Assembly (NCBI GenBank): GCA_027922465.2
Contig: BQMF02000027.1
Location: forward strand, 1,302,001 to 1,366,000
Length of the DNA: 64,000 nt
Reading direction: 5' to 3'
Origin: Turritopsis dohrnii
Taxonomy: Eukaryota; Cnidaria; Hydrozoa; Anthoathecata; Oceaniidae
Positions 49,401 to 59,884 of the stretch are shown here, piece by piece (the stretch's first letter is position 1; every line of letters begins with the position of its first letter). The position numbers were made by a program, and so were the translations under genes. Under the pieces are notes generated by a model. It was not told the origin of the DNA. It saw only the letters and a list, made by a program, of their open reading frames with translations, and ran no database searches.

Positions 49401-51732
49401 TCTTTGTACCTCTGTCTACATTCTTTATGAGATTCTGATACAAAAACCTACTTTACACCAGGATGAATGTTACCCAAAAGCAAATACAGTTTTCAGAACA
49501 CAACATTCATGACAAACCTGTAATATTGATGTTTTGAAGTGGCTAATAGCTGCCCATTGGTGATGAAGGATGGGAAAAGAGAACTACACAAAAAGAAAAC
49601 AACATAATATTCCTGGAAATATAGGCGCCATCGTCAAATAAAGACCACAATAAAAATGAAAAGAAAAAAAGCACACATTCAAGGGAAGTATTATAAAACT
49701 TACAAAAACATCTCGATTGGATCCATGTCTCTGCTGTCCAGACCGAATATTCAAACTATTTGTGACAATATGCTCGGAAAGCATGTATAAACGAGCCGCA
49801 AGAAGGTAACAGTGTGTATCTAAAGCGCTCCATATCTAAGATGCAGATGCCATTATAAACTGCATGAATTCGTCATTATTTTTATTAATGTTAACAGGGC
49901 CTTAACTAGCGTTGTGGGGGACCTTTAAACGACCCCTTCCCAAACCAAAATAGAGACCCTTTTTCCCAATTGGCAATTAACTTTTTTTTAGAACACATTG
50001 AAATGACGTGAAGTGACAGTGAATTAACAAGTAACTGCAACCCTTTTAATTAGGCAAAATTTTGCCGTCGTGATATGATGATTTCATTGGACACGTCAGC
50101 AAATATGTTTTTCACGTCGGCAAAATTGTTTATTAAATATGCCTTTCCCCTCGTTTTCCTATACGTATCTAGAACTTAGAGTAATCGGCGCGCTCCTGCT
50201 CGCTTTTCGATAATCCTCGTGACATTTTATCGAAAGTCATGGATTTTCTCCGTAAAATTCGCTACACACTAAACATTTTAATTTCGTAATTTTTGAAGGA
50301 TCTTCTGGATTATCACAAACAAAGTTATCTTTAAAATTCCAACTTTTTGCTATTGACAAATTAACCGTGATGTTTACGTCTTCACTGTTACAACTGTAGC
50401 AAACAACGAAAGGCACGCTCAAACTCAGCAAACAAAACAGTTGAGGCCCGGTTTTCCCAAACCCCCCAAAAATATTTCACATTATTTCCCAAATAGAGCC
50501 TAACGGCCCCTTCTCACAAATCCTAGCTTAAGCCCTGGTTAAGTAAAGGAGTGCAATTAAAGAATTATAAATAAATTTGAAAAACCTACTCGCTCAGGTG
50601 TGTCCACAAGCAGGTTCATTTGAGTGGCTAATGAATAGAATGTTTGCTGTGCCGATCTGAACAAAGAAGAGGAGGGAATTTAATGTATTTGAATCAGTTA
50701 ATTACCCAAGTGACAGAGACAACTTTTTATACCCTTCAGAAATGGAATGACTTGTGTTGTTGGCTTTTGAACTTTGGAAACTTAAGCACAAATTGTTGAT
50801 TGATGCAATACCTGATGATATCTAAAAATGACATGACAAATTATAAAATTCCAAAAGTGCATAACTTTTGAAATAAATTTTAAGTGTTTCTTCTCATATT
50901 TCTCCTCAGCCCAACTGAATAGCCACTCTGATGACAATGTCATGCAATCACTGAGATGAAATGTTAGCCTGGGCAAAAAACACCATTTAATAGACCAATA
51001 AATCACCAATAGTACTGAAAAACTGATTAAAAACAAAACATAGTTAACTCACCTGCTGTGAAGCAGATTTCATATCTTGGATAGTGTCAGCTGCATTGAT
51101 CAAATCTCGATACCTTTCTCTAAAGAGTAAAAAAATAACAGGCATGCATATATCACTTCTTTTATTACTTGAATTCCTTAAAATTCATTCATTCAAAACA
51201 AGTGATCAAAAACCATTATCTTGCTCTATATGAATGCAAGTTATTATTACGTGGGTGATTTCTTATCTGAATACACAGTGTGTTTCATAACGTTGGAAAC
51301 GGAAATCTTAAAGCTGTTTTTTAAATGAATTTACCGAATCTCAAAATAATTTTTACATCGATGGAAAAGCCATTTTAAAGTTCTTTCGACTAGTATATTT
51401 TTTGTGAAAAATGAAAAAGTGGTTTATGAAAAAACAAGGAAAAATGTCTTGGAAAAATGCAATTAAATTTTTAAAATTTCCGTTTCCATCATTATGAAAC
51501 ACTGTATTCCTCATTTAATTAAACTTACCCCACCATAACTCTCAATTCTTCTTTTTTCTTTTCTATGTCTCCCCTGAATTATTAATAACAATAATAAGTT
51601 TGGGAAAACAGTTGGCACGTGTAATGGCATTTTACAAAACCATAGATACCTTAGACTTCTTTCCATCTTTTTGATTTCTTCTATTCCATAAGTCTCAAAT
51701 AACGTGCTCACATTTCCCTTATGTGACTCCAT
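40438..51732 (-). CDS. COG1: Conserved oligomeric Golgi complex subunit 1, 939 aa, 24 exons
   Basis: Exons 5' to 3': 51732-51650, 51573-51529, 51119-51053, 50821-50733, 50656-50590, 49835-49704, 49583-49518, 49106-49065, 48988-48902, 47609-47573, 47466-47362, 46879-46808, 45844-45763, 45537-45414, 45081-44971, 44896-44652, 43896-43770, 43696-43470, 42604-42232, 42154-42078, 41330-41162, 41073-40942, 40773-40597, 40521-40438. All joins keep frame. The N terminus has the COG1/VPS51-type helix (LFETYGIEEIKKMERSL, EELRVMVGERYRDLINAADT). Then come FYSLATQMNLLVDTPE, SPRQVFTEFLIARK, the middle DIAEKK and WNEYCRICL regions, and a C-terminal FEACVDPFDLDVFMPHI that matches the COG1 family closely. Length is near the vertebrate protein (about 980). 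COG1 belongs to lobe A of the tether that retrieves vesicles within the Golgi. Six mobile elements occupy its introns. Confidence 0.93.
41535..41792. mobile_element. Harbinger-type MITE, 258 bp (COG1 intron 20)
   Basis: The inverted ends are GGGCCTGATTATATGAGG and, from the right, GGACCTGATTATATAAGG. TAA lies on both sides (41532-41534 and 41793-41795), the PIF/Harbinger signature. It is non-coding. Confidence 0.85.
44249..44587 (+). mobile_element. AGTCTTCTCC-family DNA element, complete copy (COG1 intron 16)
   Basis: It begins AGTCTTCTCCTTTT and ends AAAAGGAGAAGACT, a perfect 14-base inverted repeat around 339 bp. It shares long blocks with 5235-5602 in inverse orientation. The target duplication is not clear. 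Confidence 0.75.
45872..46640 (+). pseudogene. Penelope-like element fragment with GIY-YIG endonuclease (COG1 intron 12)
   Basis: An open frame from about 45872 to the stop at 46533 encodes the C-terminal part of a Penelope-like retroelement. The motifs are FHEETVFLKDVFKKN, LPFLGNTSLNIRSQL, LHSLFREKLP and the GIY-YIG nuclease core (GLVYRFKCSSCNATYFGKT, then VRICEH). The reverse transcriptase that should precede it is absent, so this is a 5'-truncated copy. It is antisense to COG1 and lies wholly inside an intron. The frame is unbroken, which suggests a fairly recent insertion. Confidence 0.85.
47757..48551. mobile_element. Palindromic-ended DNA element, 795 bp (COG1 intron 9)
   Basis: The ends are GGGCTCAGCGTACGTTTC and, from the right, GGGCTCAGTGTACCTTTTAC. 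The flanking duplication is ambiguous (TAA on the left, ATAA on the right). A 63-codon minus-strand ORF inside is probably chance. Confidence 0.6.
49895..50537. mobile_element. hAT-like element, 643 bp (COG1 intron 5)
   Basis: It begins CAGGGCCTTAACTAG and ends, from the right, CAGGGCTTAAGCTAG. GTTAA is duplicated on both sides (49890-49894 and 50538-50542). A minus-strand ORF near 50237-50431 contains WNFKDNF and KLKCLVCSEFYG, which may be a relic of a BED-type zinc finger at the start of a hAT transposase. Confidence 0.8.
51277..51506. mobile_element. Mariner-like MITE (COG1 intron 2)
   Basis: The ends are inverted repeats: CACAGTGTGTTTCATAACG and, from the right, CAGTGTTTCATAATGATGG. Both continue into GGAAACGGAAAT, with TA at the borders. 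It is about 230 bp and non-coding. Confidence 0.65.
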
Positions 51733-52157
51733 TTTATTCTATAAAATCTGTATAACAGTTATAATGTTGTTGATATTGTTATAACTACAATATTATAAAG
51801 AACTTTGTTTGAGTTTTTGGCTATCCAAGTAACATCAAAGACTATTTGAAGCAGAAACAAAAAAAAATCAGTCTCAATCTCATTTGCATCCTATAACTTC
51901 CATTAATTGATAATTATATCGTTGTGGAATAGATATCACTAAACTAAGTTATCCAAACATCAGGCTCTTAATGTGTGATGCATAAAATTAATGCATTCTT
52001 ACTGGTCAGTAGGAACAGAATATGTCACAAAATGAATGCCCAAACATATAGCAATAGAACGCACTTGGACATTGAGAACACTTTTAAGTCTGTTTTATAC
52101 AAAAAGGAAATTAAAACTAAAGTATATTATAATATTGTTTGTAAAACTAAAGATGAT
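51733..52157. other. COG1 upstream region
   Basis: These 425 bp between the COG1 start codon and the MRPL36 stop must contain the COG1 promoter. No clear TATA box is seen. A 77-codon plus-strand ORF here is unrecognised and thought to be chance. Confidence 0.4.
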
Positions 52158-52364
52158 TTATCTTTGACGTTGTTTGTGTCGTGGTTTTTCTTTGCAAACA
52201 ACATGTAAACGTCCTCTTCTCCATACAAATCTACAAGCTGCACATCTCCGTCTAAGTGATGATTTAACTTTATACGTCCGAACATGATCCAACAACGTAT
52301 ATGAAAAACCTCGTTGATATGTTTGGCTTAGTATACCACGCCATAAAGCAAATAAACTTGTCAT
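52158..52364 (-). CDS. MRPL36: Mitochondrial ribosomal protein bL36m
   Basis: A single-exon 68-codon frame. Residues 31-68 match the bL36 family: the basic start [11 protein letters not shown], the zinc-ribbon ligands C41, C44, C57 and H63, and the nearly invariant end KHKQRQ-type tail (here RHKQRQR). Residues 1-30 form a basic, Ser/Thr-containing presequence without acidic residues until D26, as expected for mitochondrial import. bL36m stabilises 23S-like rRNA helices in the large subunit of the mitoribosome. The start is the first in-frame ATG. The gene lies 425 bp upstream of COG1 on the same strand. Length is shorter than human MRPL36 (about 103 aa), the difference being in the presequence. 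Confidence 0.92.
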   Translation of the reverse strand: MTSLFALWRGILSQTYQRGFSYTLLDHVRTYKVKSSLRRRCAACRFVWRRGRLHVVCKEKPRHKQRQR

Positions 52365-53027
52365 TCTTGATTTAATTTTTCATCTGAATGAAACAATGGT
52401 AAAACATTGATTTCCCTATTATCATTATTGTGCGAAATAAAGAATGTCTTTAGTTCGTGGAAAGATTAAGTGAATACACCTGCACAATAGAATTTAATAG
52501 AAATAAACTTTATACAAAATTCAGAAACAAAGTGTATCATAATACTTTATCACATCAAGCTTAAGGTCATAGTTATTTAATACTTCGTTCTGCGTAACCC
52601 GCTCGCATTATGATTTTTTGGACAAATAATGCGCATTAAAATACATTATTTTTACAATTTAAAGCATTTTTAAAAAATAAAACTAAAACTTAACTAAAAC
52701 TAAAAAAACTAAAAAAAATACAAGAGAGGAACCTTGTCACGTACGTTACGAAAGCTTTAATGCTTGAATGTGATGGGTACCTCGCCATAGATATTGTTTT
52801 AACACATATCAATTTAATTAGAACTCCTCAGATTTTTATGCCCTGGTTTCGGAAATCTCTCCTACGTCATTGCAACGAAATTGTAAATATTCAAATCAAA
52901 TTCGTCGGAATAACGGTGGAGAGATTTACGAAATAGTTACTTCTTCGCATATTTTCTTTTTAACAAAGCTTTGTAAGATGTTTTTTACTTTTAATACATG
53001 TCTATCATGTTTATACCCGTAGTGCAG

Positions 53028-55379
53028 GGTGCTGGCTAATTCCTCTACAACTCAGCTGATTTTGAAATATGTCATATCTCTATCAAACTTCGGCTACCGT
53101 TCCTTTCATTATAAGTTTCGAGTATGCAGCAGAGAATGCAATGCGCACAAAGCAACCAACAACGTGCGATATATTCTGATGATAGAGGAAAAGCAAACAT
53201 TGGGCATAATATCGTCATCAGAAGATTTTGAATGATCTTTAATCTTATTTTTGAAATTAATTGATATATTAAATATATATATAACCAGTCATTATTTTTA
53301 CAATGCTGCACAAGAAATTTTATCTCAACACTGGTTTTCAAGAAACTCTGTAACTAAGTAGATAAATAATTTGAAACTCCTCAAACAGTGGAGAGCAATG
53401 GAGATCGAGTAAACAATTTGATTAGATGTCGCTATCAATTTATCTGCTTGAGTCTCGGCCATTATCGATCTTTAGGATAATTTGCATGTATGACATTTTT
53501 TTAAAAAAGATTGAAAGATACTTTATATCTAGTATTTCTTGTTGCTTCAATTTCCTTGTGGTGTGCTTCTTTATGCTTGCGAAAATACCATAGTCAATGA
53601 TTTAGGATCTAATTATAACTTTTGAAATTTTTGAAACAAGCTATTGACTAGATTCTGGTGTGATAATTTTTATTCACAATACTTTTCCAACTATGAGAGA
53701 CTATGAGTATCAGAAAGTTTTCAATCTGTGCTCAAGGGTAAGTTTCATAAACCATTTTGTTTTACTCTGGTACAATTTAAGAATATGAAGAACACCCATA
53801 ATAATTAGTGTTGGAAAATAAAGGATAAAGGGTTGTCCTCTTTTGTACTACTAACAATGATTTACCCATTGCATTGATTTTTCAAGAAAACTAGTGCAAA
53901 TTAGGCTTCACTATGAAGCACCAGAAACTATTTGCTACAAACAAAAGAAATATGCATAAAATGCGTGAACTGTAACCATGGATACATATTTTATATCAAA
54001 ATTTTATTTTTTTGAAAGAACATACACAAGAGTCAAAAGAAAAAAAACAACTAAAAACCAACAAAATAAAATAAAAAATATAATGAAAGCAAAAAAAACA
54101 TCAGAAATACTGCGTGTTAAGCTTTCATTCATTCAAAACAAAAAAGTATACAAAATATTCACATAAACTAGGAAAAAAACAGAAAGGTTTTTAAGAGTTA
54201 TAGTAAGAACCACTTCGATGTTCTTGCATCATTAACTGAGAGCTTCGAAGCACGAGATGGCATTAACCACCTCGATCATAAGTTCATTTCAAGTGATGCT
54301 TCGAATTTGATGTAACTGAAGTCCTCCCCTTTCTATTTAAGTAAGAGTAAGGTCTATTGTTTGGGAAATAAATGGTAAAGTACCTAAAAATATATACTAC
54401 ACATATAATACACATTGATGTAACTGATGATGGTGGTTCAATGACATCGAAACGTTTTTAATATTAATAGAAAATAAATTTAAATTGTGAAGCTTCTGAC
54501 AGTATTCTTATAGCCCAAATCAACTAGGTTTTTAAAACTACTAGCCTCCACTTTCATTGCAATTTACATGTTTGGAAGGGAACTTTCGCGAATTGTAAAG
54601 CGTAGGATACCTTATCGGACAAAACAATGTCGGACAAAAGTGACGAAATTTTCAGGTGACGAAAATTTAGTACGACGAATATTTTTGTCCGACGAAAATT
54701 TTGTCCGACGAAAAATTATGTCCAAATCAAAAACTTAAAAACCTGTGTTTTATCCCTAAAAAGGTCTCTTATTTTGTTTTAATAAAATTAAACGTACTCT
54801 CTGAAAGGAATGCAAAGTTGGATATTTTAAAGCATTGTAAAGTGGAAAAACACTATTTGTTCAAAGTTTCTTAGTTTTAAAACATTGAAAAATGGATACT
54901 TTAATTTTATGTTATAATCTCGTCGATTTTCAAAAGGAGGGGTGCGAAAGGTCGAAAAGGAGTGAAACCGAGTGAATTAGCAGTTGCTTTGACATTTTTA
55001 AAATGGACCAAATTTTTCATCGGACAAAAGTTTTCGTCGGACAAAAGTGACGAAATTTTCCGGAGGTGGCGAAAATTTTGTCCGACGAATAATTTAGTCC
55101 GACGAAAATTTTGTCCGACATTGTTTCGTCCAATAAGGTAACTATAAGCGTAGGAGTACATGAGTACAGTTTTATTACAGTATTTGCTTTCGCGCTGCTA
55201 CCGAAAAAGTCAAAAGAACAATAACTTTTACTCCGGTCAGCAGAGCTAAGGTTTCTCTTTTCATGCATGATGCATGTATAATGCAGAACGATAACTATAC
55301 GGAACACTTTTTGTACAAATTTGCCGAAAATGTTTCTCCAAGAAATCAGCCGAGTTGTAGAGGAATTAGACAGCACCGA
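53028..55379. mobile_element. 2.35-kb DNA element with 35-bp inverted ends
   Basis: The left end GGTGCTGGCTAATTCCTCTA and the right end from the other strand (GGTGCTGTCTAATTCCTCTA) continue through CAACTC(A/G)GCTGATTT. AGTGCAG is duplicated at 53021-53027 and 55380-55386. No transposase frame is seen. It carries a nested MITE at 54610-55138. Confidence 0.7.
54610..55138. mobile_element. CCTTATCGG-family MITE, 529 bp
   Basis: The ends are CCTTATCGGACAAAACAATG and, from the right, CCTTATTGGACGAAACAATG, with TA on both sides. The interior is made of repeated GTCGGACAAAA-type units on both arms, so it can fold into one long hairpin. Confidence 0.75.
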
Positions 55380-55418
55380 AGTGCAGGGCTCTACTTTGTT
55401 TGCTCTGTTCTCCTTTAA

Positions 55419-57061
55419 GGGATCGTCTCCAAAATATCGATTAAAATTCGCTTAATTTTATCGCTTATGATTTTTTTGTTTAGCGATTGTAAACGAATAT
55501 AATGTGAATCAAATCGTTAGAATATAAGCGATTAAATTAACCAATTTTCCTATAAGCGAATGTTAATCGATTTGCGTAAGCGATTTTAAGCGAATTGATG
55601 AGTTTGAAAAATACTTTGTTTGAAAATATTTTGTTTACATGCATGTATTTCTCTTGTTTCTCTTATTTTTCAGATGTTTCAGATTCAATCGGCAAAAAGA
55701 TTATAGCTTCTTTGAATTTGCCTAGTATTTTGTTTTCATTTTACCGACGTATTACAACAAGGTTTTTTCCGCTTTTTGAAAATCTTATCGTGATTGGGTC
55801 TATCAGTGGACAAGAAAGCTTTATAACATCACCCAAGCCAATGTTTTCACCACTCAAACACGAAACGTTTCAGATTTTGCTCGCGATGCTCACGCTTACT
55901 GAAAATATTTTTCGAAAAGAAAATGTAAATAAAAACTAAAAACCGTTGCGAAAGTTTCTAAAGTTTTTTTGTTATTAAACTCGCTGATTTATAAACATAC
56001 ACACGTTAGGCATTCAAGATTGCGAAGACTATAATCCGTCTGCATGCATGGCGCCTGGTGCTAAATTGACAACAAATTACTTTAACAAATTGACAATATA
56101 TTTAGTGATTCTTTGCTGTTGCTAGGGAGAACGACCACCGTTGCTAAGGTAATTTTGAAATTTTCTTCGTCATACGAATTCATTTGTTCACCTAACGAAA
56201 GAATATGAAAACATAAGTGGTACCAGTAGGACTCGTTTTCGTGTTATTCAATGAAATTAAAAAGCATCTTAGTTTCCAGCTCCCTTTAAAATATGATTTA
56301 AATTTAATTAAATTTAAATTTTTTTATTGATGTGTCTACACTCTCAAAAGATGTTGTTATCGCGACTTCAGCATTATTTTGAAAACTCAATGTGACGGAT
56401 GTATAATTACAGGTAGCACGTGTGAGTGTTTAATAATGAACTGATTACCTGGTTCTTATTCAGTTAGAGATAAAAGAAACAACAGTTTGTTCTCAGGTTG
56501 CTACAAATAGAAACCGTCTGCTATAATTCTTTTTTTGTTTAAGTTGTTCTATCGCTGTTATGGGAAATGAACTGGTTCACATTCAGTTTAAGAAAAAAGA
56601 AAGAAAAAGTTTGTTTTAAAGCTACTACCAATAGGAACCGTCCCATACAATTCTTTTTTGAGCTGTTCGATCGATATTTTGGTATATTCCTTGGGGGAAT
56701 GTTTATCAGAATTTTAATCAACACTTGTGAGCGATATAGAATCAAACAAGCAATTCGAGTGAAGCGGAAAAGTGATTCATGTGAGCGATTCATATGAAGC
56801 GAAAAAGCGATTCATGTGAAGTGGAAAAGCGATTAAGTGCTTAAGTGATTAAGTTTAGTGGATTTTTATCGATTTTTGCCGATGATAAGCGAATTATAAG
56901 CGAAAAATAAACGATTTAAATGATTGAAAATTTGTTTGATAGTTTGTACAAATCGCTTAAATATTAAAGTAAGCGATTCATTAAGCGCTTTTTCCGAAAA
57001 TCGCTAGCGTAAATTCGCTAATAAACACTTATTATATCGCTTATAATTTGGAGACGATCCC
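55419..57061. mobile_element. GGGATCGTCTCC Harbinger-like element, copy A (1643 bp)
   Basis: It starts GGGATCGTCTCCAAAATATC and ends GGAGACGATCCC, with TAA on both sides (55416-55418 and 57062-57064). The ends are rich in GCGATT/AAGCG words. A 114-codon ORF at 55595-55939 is not a recognised transposase and is broken in copy B. Relative to copy B it lacks several blocks. Confidence 0.8.
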
Positions 57062-57429
57062 TAAAATGAAATACACATCCAGTATTCCAGGTGAATCAAT
57101 GGAATGTCTTCTTTTATTCATGTTTTTGAATCGTGTGACCTCCATCATTGTTGAAAAATTTTTATTTTTTTTTTTTTTTTTTTGTATAACTACGGCTTTG
57201 ATTTCTTTACATGTTAAAAGATGTGTAAATAAATCAAAATCGAAACCATAATTTATTATAAAGAAGAAATATATACAATTTCTTTAATGAAAATGTAATG
57301 TAAAAAAAGAATCAACATAAGTGGTGACTAAAGTTTTAGAATAATATAATCATCTTGAACATAAAAACGTTAAACTTATGCTGGCAGGTGACGCTAAACT
57401 TATATAAAATTTCCATTGGCCAAGCGATT

Positions 57430-57537
57430 GGGCGCTATTTCCTTTTCGCACCCCCTAACCGTATTGGATCCTAGCCCTAACCCTAACCCTGACCCTAAAA
57501 CATCCTGGACTTTCTCGGGAAAAGGAAATAGCGCGCC
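57430..57537. mobile_element. MITE with embedded TTAGGG repeats, complete copy
   Basis: The inverted ends are GGGCGCTATTTCCTTTTC and GAAAAGGAAATAGCGCGCC around a core of CCCTAA-type telomere units. It is homologous to 1228-1311. Confidence 0.75.
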
Positions 57538-57577
57538 AGCGATTATTGATATTATGAAAAAAAGGATGTATATATAT

Positions 57578-59884
57578 CAGTGTCGCATTCAGATTGAAAA
57601 TGATAAGGGATCGTCTCCAAAATATCGATTAAAATTCGCTTAATTTTATCGCTTATGATTTTTTTGTTTAGCGATTGTAAACGAATATAATGTGAATCAA
57701 ATCGTTAGAATATAAGCGATTAAATTTAACCAATTTTCCTATAAGCGAATGTTAATCGATTTGCGTAAGCGATTTTAAGCGAATTGATGAGTTTGAAAAA
57801 TACTTTGTTTGGAAACATTTTGTTTACATGCATGCATGTATATCTCTTGTTTCAGATTCAACCGGCAAAAAGATATAGCTTCTTTGAATTTGCCTAGTAT
57901 TTTGTTTTCATTTTACCGACGTATTAAACAAGGTTTTTTCCGCTTTTTGAAAATCTTATCATGATTGGGTCTATCAGTGGACAAGAAAGCTAAATTATGA
58001 CATCACCCAAGCCAATGTTTTCACCACTCAAACACGAAAGAAACGTTTCAGATTTTGCTCGCGATGCTAACGCTCACTGAAAATATTTTTCGAAAAGAAA
58101 ATGTAAATAAAAACTAAAAACCGTTGCTATCGCCGTAATAAGAGTCACGAATCCTTATTTTCTAGCGAGCCAAATATATTACGAAAGTTTCTAAAGTTTT
58201 TTTGTTATTAAACTCACTGATTTATAAACATACACACATTAGGCATTCAAAATTGCGAAGACTATAATCCGTCTGCATGCATGGCGCCTGGTGCTAAATT
58301 GACAACAAATTACTTAGGCATATTTAGTGATTCTTTGCCGTTGCTAGGGAGAACGACCTCCGTTGCTAAGGTAATTTTGAAATTTCCTTCGTCATACGAA
58401 TTCATTTGTTCACCTAACGAAAGAAAATGAAAACATAAGTGGTACCAGTAGGACTCGTTTTCGTGTTATTCAATGAAATTAAAAAGCATCTTAGTTTCCA
58501 GCTCCTTTTATATGATTTAAATGATTTAAAGAATGACTAACGATGGGTGTCTACACTCAATAATTGCAGGCACGATGTTCCCCAGTGAATATGTTTCTGA
58601 TTGGTCAATATTTTGTACTCGTCAGCGAAATTCGTCGGAGTAGACTTGCTCGACGAAGTGAAGAAAGTTTGAGTACCGTGCTTTATATGTGAATACCGTC
58701 TTGCGAACGTTGAGTCAAAATAGAGTAAATCCTACAATTTTCCATTCTATTAAGGCCTTCCCAATAAATGCAAGATGTTTACAAAATTGGTAAGGATGTT
58801 TACACTCTCAAAAGATGTTGTGATCGCGACTTCAGCATTATTTTGAAAACTCAATGTGACGGATTATAATTACAGGTAGCACGTGTTAGTGTTTAATAAT
58901 GAACTGATTACCTGGTTCTTATTCAGTTAGAGATAAAAGAAACAACAGTTTGTTCTCAGGTTGCTACAAATAGAAACCGTCTGCTATAATTCTTTTTTGT
59001 TAAAGTTGTTCTACCCCTGTTATGTGAAATGAACTGGTTCACATTCAGTTTAAGAAAAAAGACAAAAAAAAGTTTGTTTTAAAGCTACTACCAATAGGAA
59101 CCGTCCCTTACAACTCTTTTTTGAGCTGTTCGATCATAGTCACAAGACTATGGTTCGATCGATATTTTGGTATATTCCTTGGGGGAATGTTTATCAGAAT
59201 TTTAGTCAATACTTGTGAGCGATATAGAATCAAACAAGCGATTCGAGTAAAGCGGAAAAGTGATTCATGTGAAGTGGAAAAGCAATTAAGTGATTAAGTT
59301 TAGTGCATTTTTATCGATTTTTGCCGATGATAAGCGAATTATAAGCGAAAAATAAACGATTTAAATGATTGAAAATTTGTTTGATAGTTTGTACAAATCG
59401 CTTAAATATTAAAGTAAGCGATTCATTAAGCGCTTTTTCCGAAAATCGCTAGCGTAAATTCGCTAATAAGCGCTTATTATATCGCTTATAATTTGGAGAC
59501 GATCCCTAACAACGTTGAAACGTTATGGGCGCCCAAAAAATGTCCCCAAAAAATAACCAAAAGAAAAGATCTGAATGATAAATTCGTGAACAAATTAAAC
59601 AAAACTAATTTAGAACAATACAAAATTATATAGTTTATAAACGTAACATAAAGGTTTAATTTGTCTCGTCTTTTAAATAGTATATAATTTAGAGCTTCTC
59701 TCTGGATGCAGTTCTTAATTATGCAATCGGTAACCAAATTCGAAGTATACTTCATAAAACATAAGTGATTTTTTGACTCTTGAAAGTACTAAAATGTCAG
59801 AGATTCCGGGAGCATCACAGCCGCCCCAAAACCCCCTGCTGAAAATTGATGTTCCCATATATAAATGTTCTGGATGCGACACTG
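57578..59884. mobile_element. hAT-like element (family of 435-1138) interrupted by Harbinger copy B
   Basis: The ends are CAGTGTCGCATTCAGA and, from the right, CAGTGTCGCATCCAGA. TATAT is duplicated on both sides (57573-57577 and 59885-59889). The ATGGGCGCCCAAA block next to the insertion (about 59525) matches the 704-bp copy at about 475. About 400 bp remain once the insertion is removed. Confidence 0.75.
57607..59506. mobile_element. GGGATCGTCTCC Harbinger-like element, copy B (1900 bp)
   Basis: It has the same ends as copy A, with TAA at 57604-57606 and 59507-59509. It carries about 240 bp (roughly 58555-58800) and about 50 bp (58130-58185) that are absent from copy A, and a 25-bp insertion at 59135-59159. 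Confidence 0.85.

Larger units (their letters stand above)
52565..57387. mobile_element. Harbinger-like element copy 2, split by two insertions
   Basis: The left half (52565-53027) matches 2470-2920 and starts TAA then GGTCATAGTTATTTAATAC. The right half (about 57062-57387) matches about 2990-3190. Between them sit the 2.35-kb element at 53028-55379 and the 1643-bp element at 55419-57061. The right terminal repeat is lost. Confidence 0.7.

Noticed and set aside
55595..55939. 114-codon ORF in Harbinger copy A as a transposase
   Set aside because: It has no DDE or Myb-like motif, and the frame is broken in copy B.
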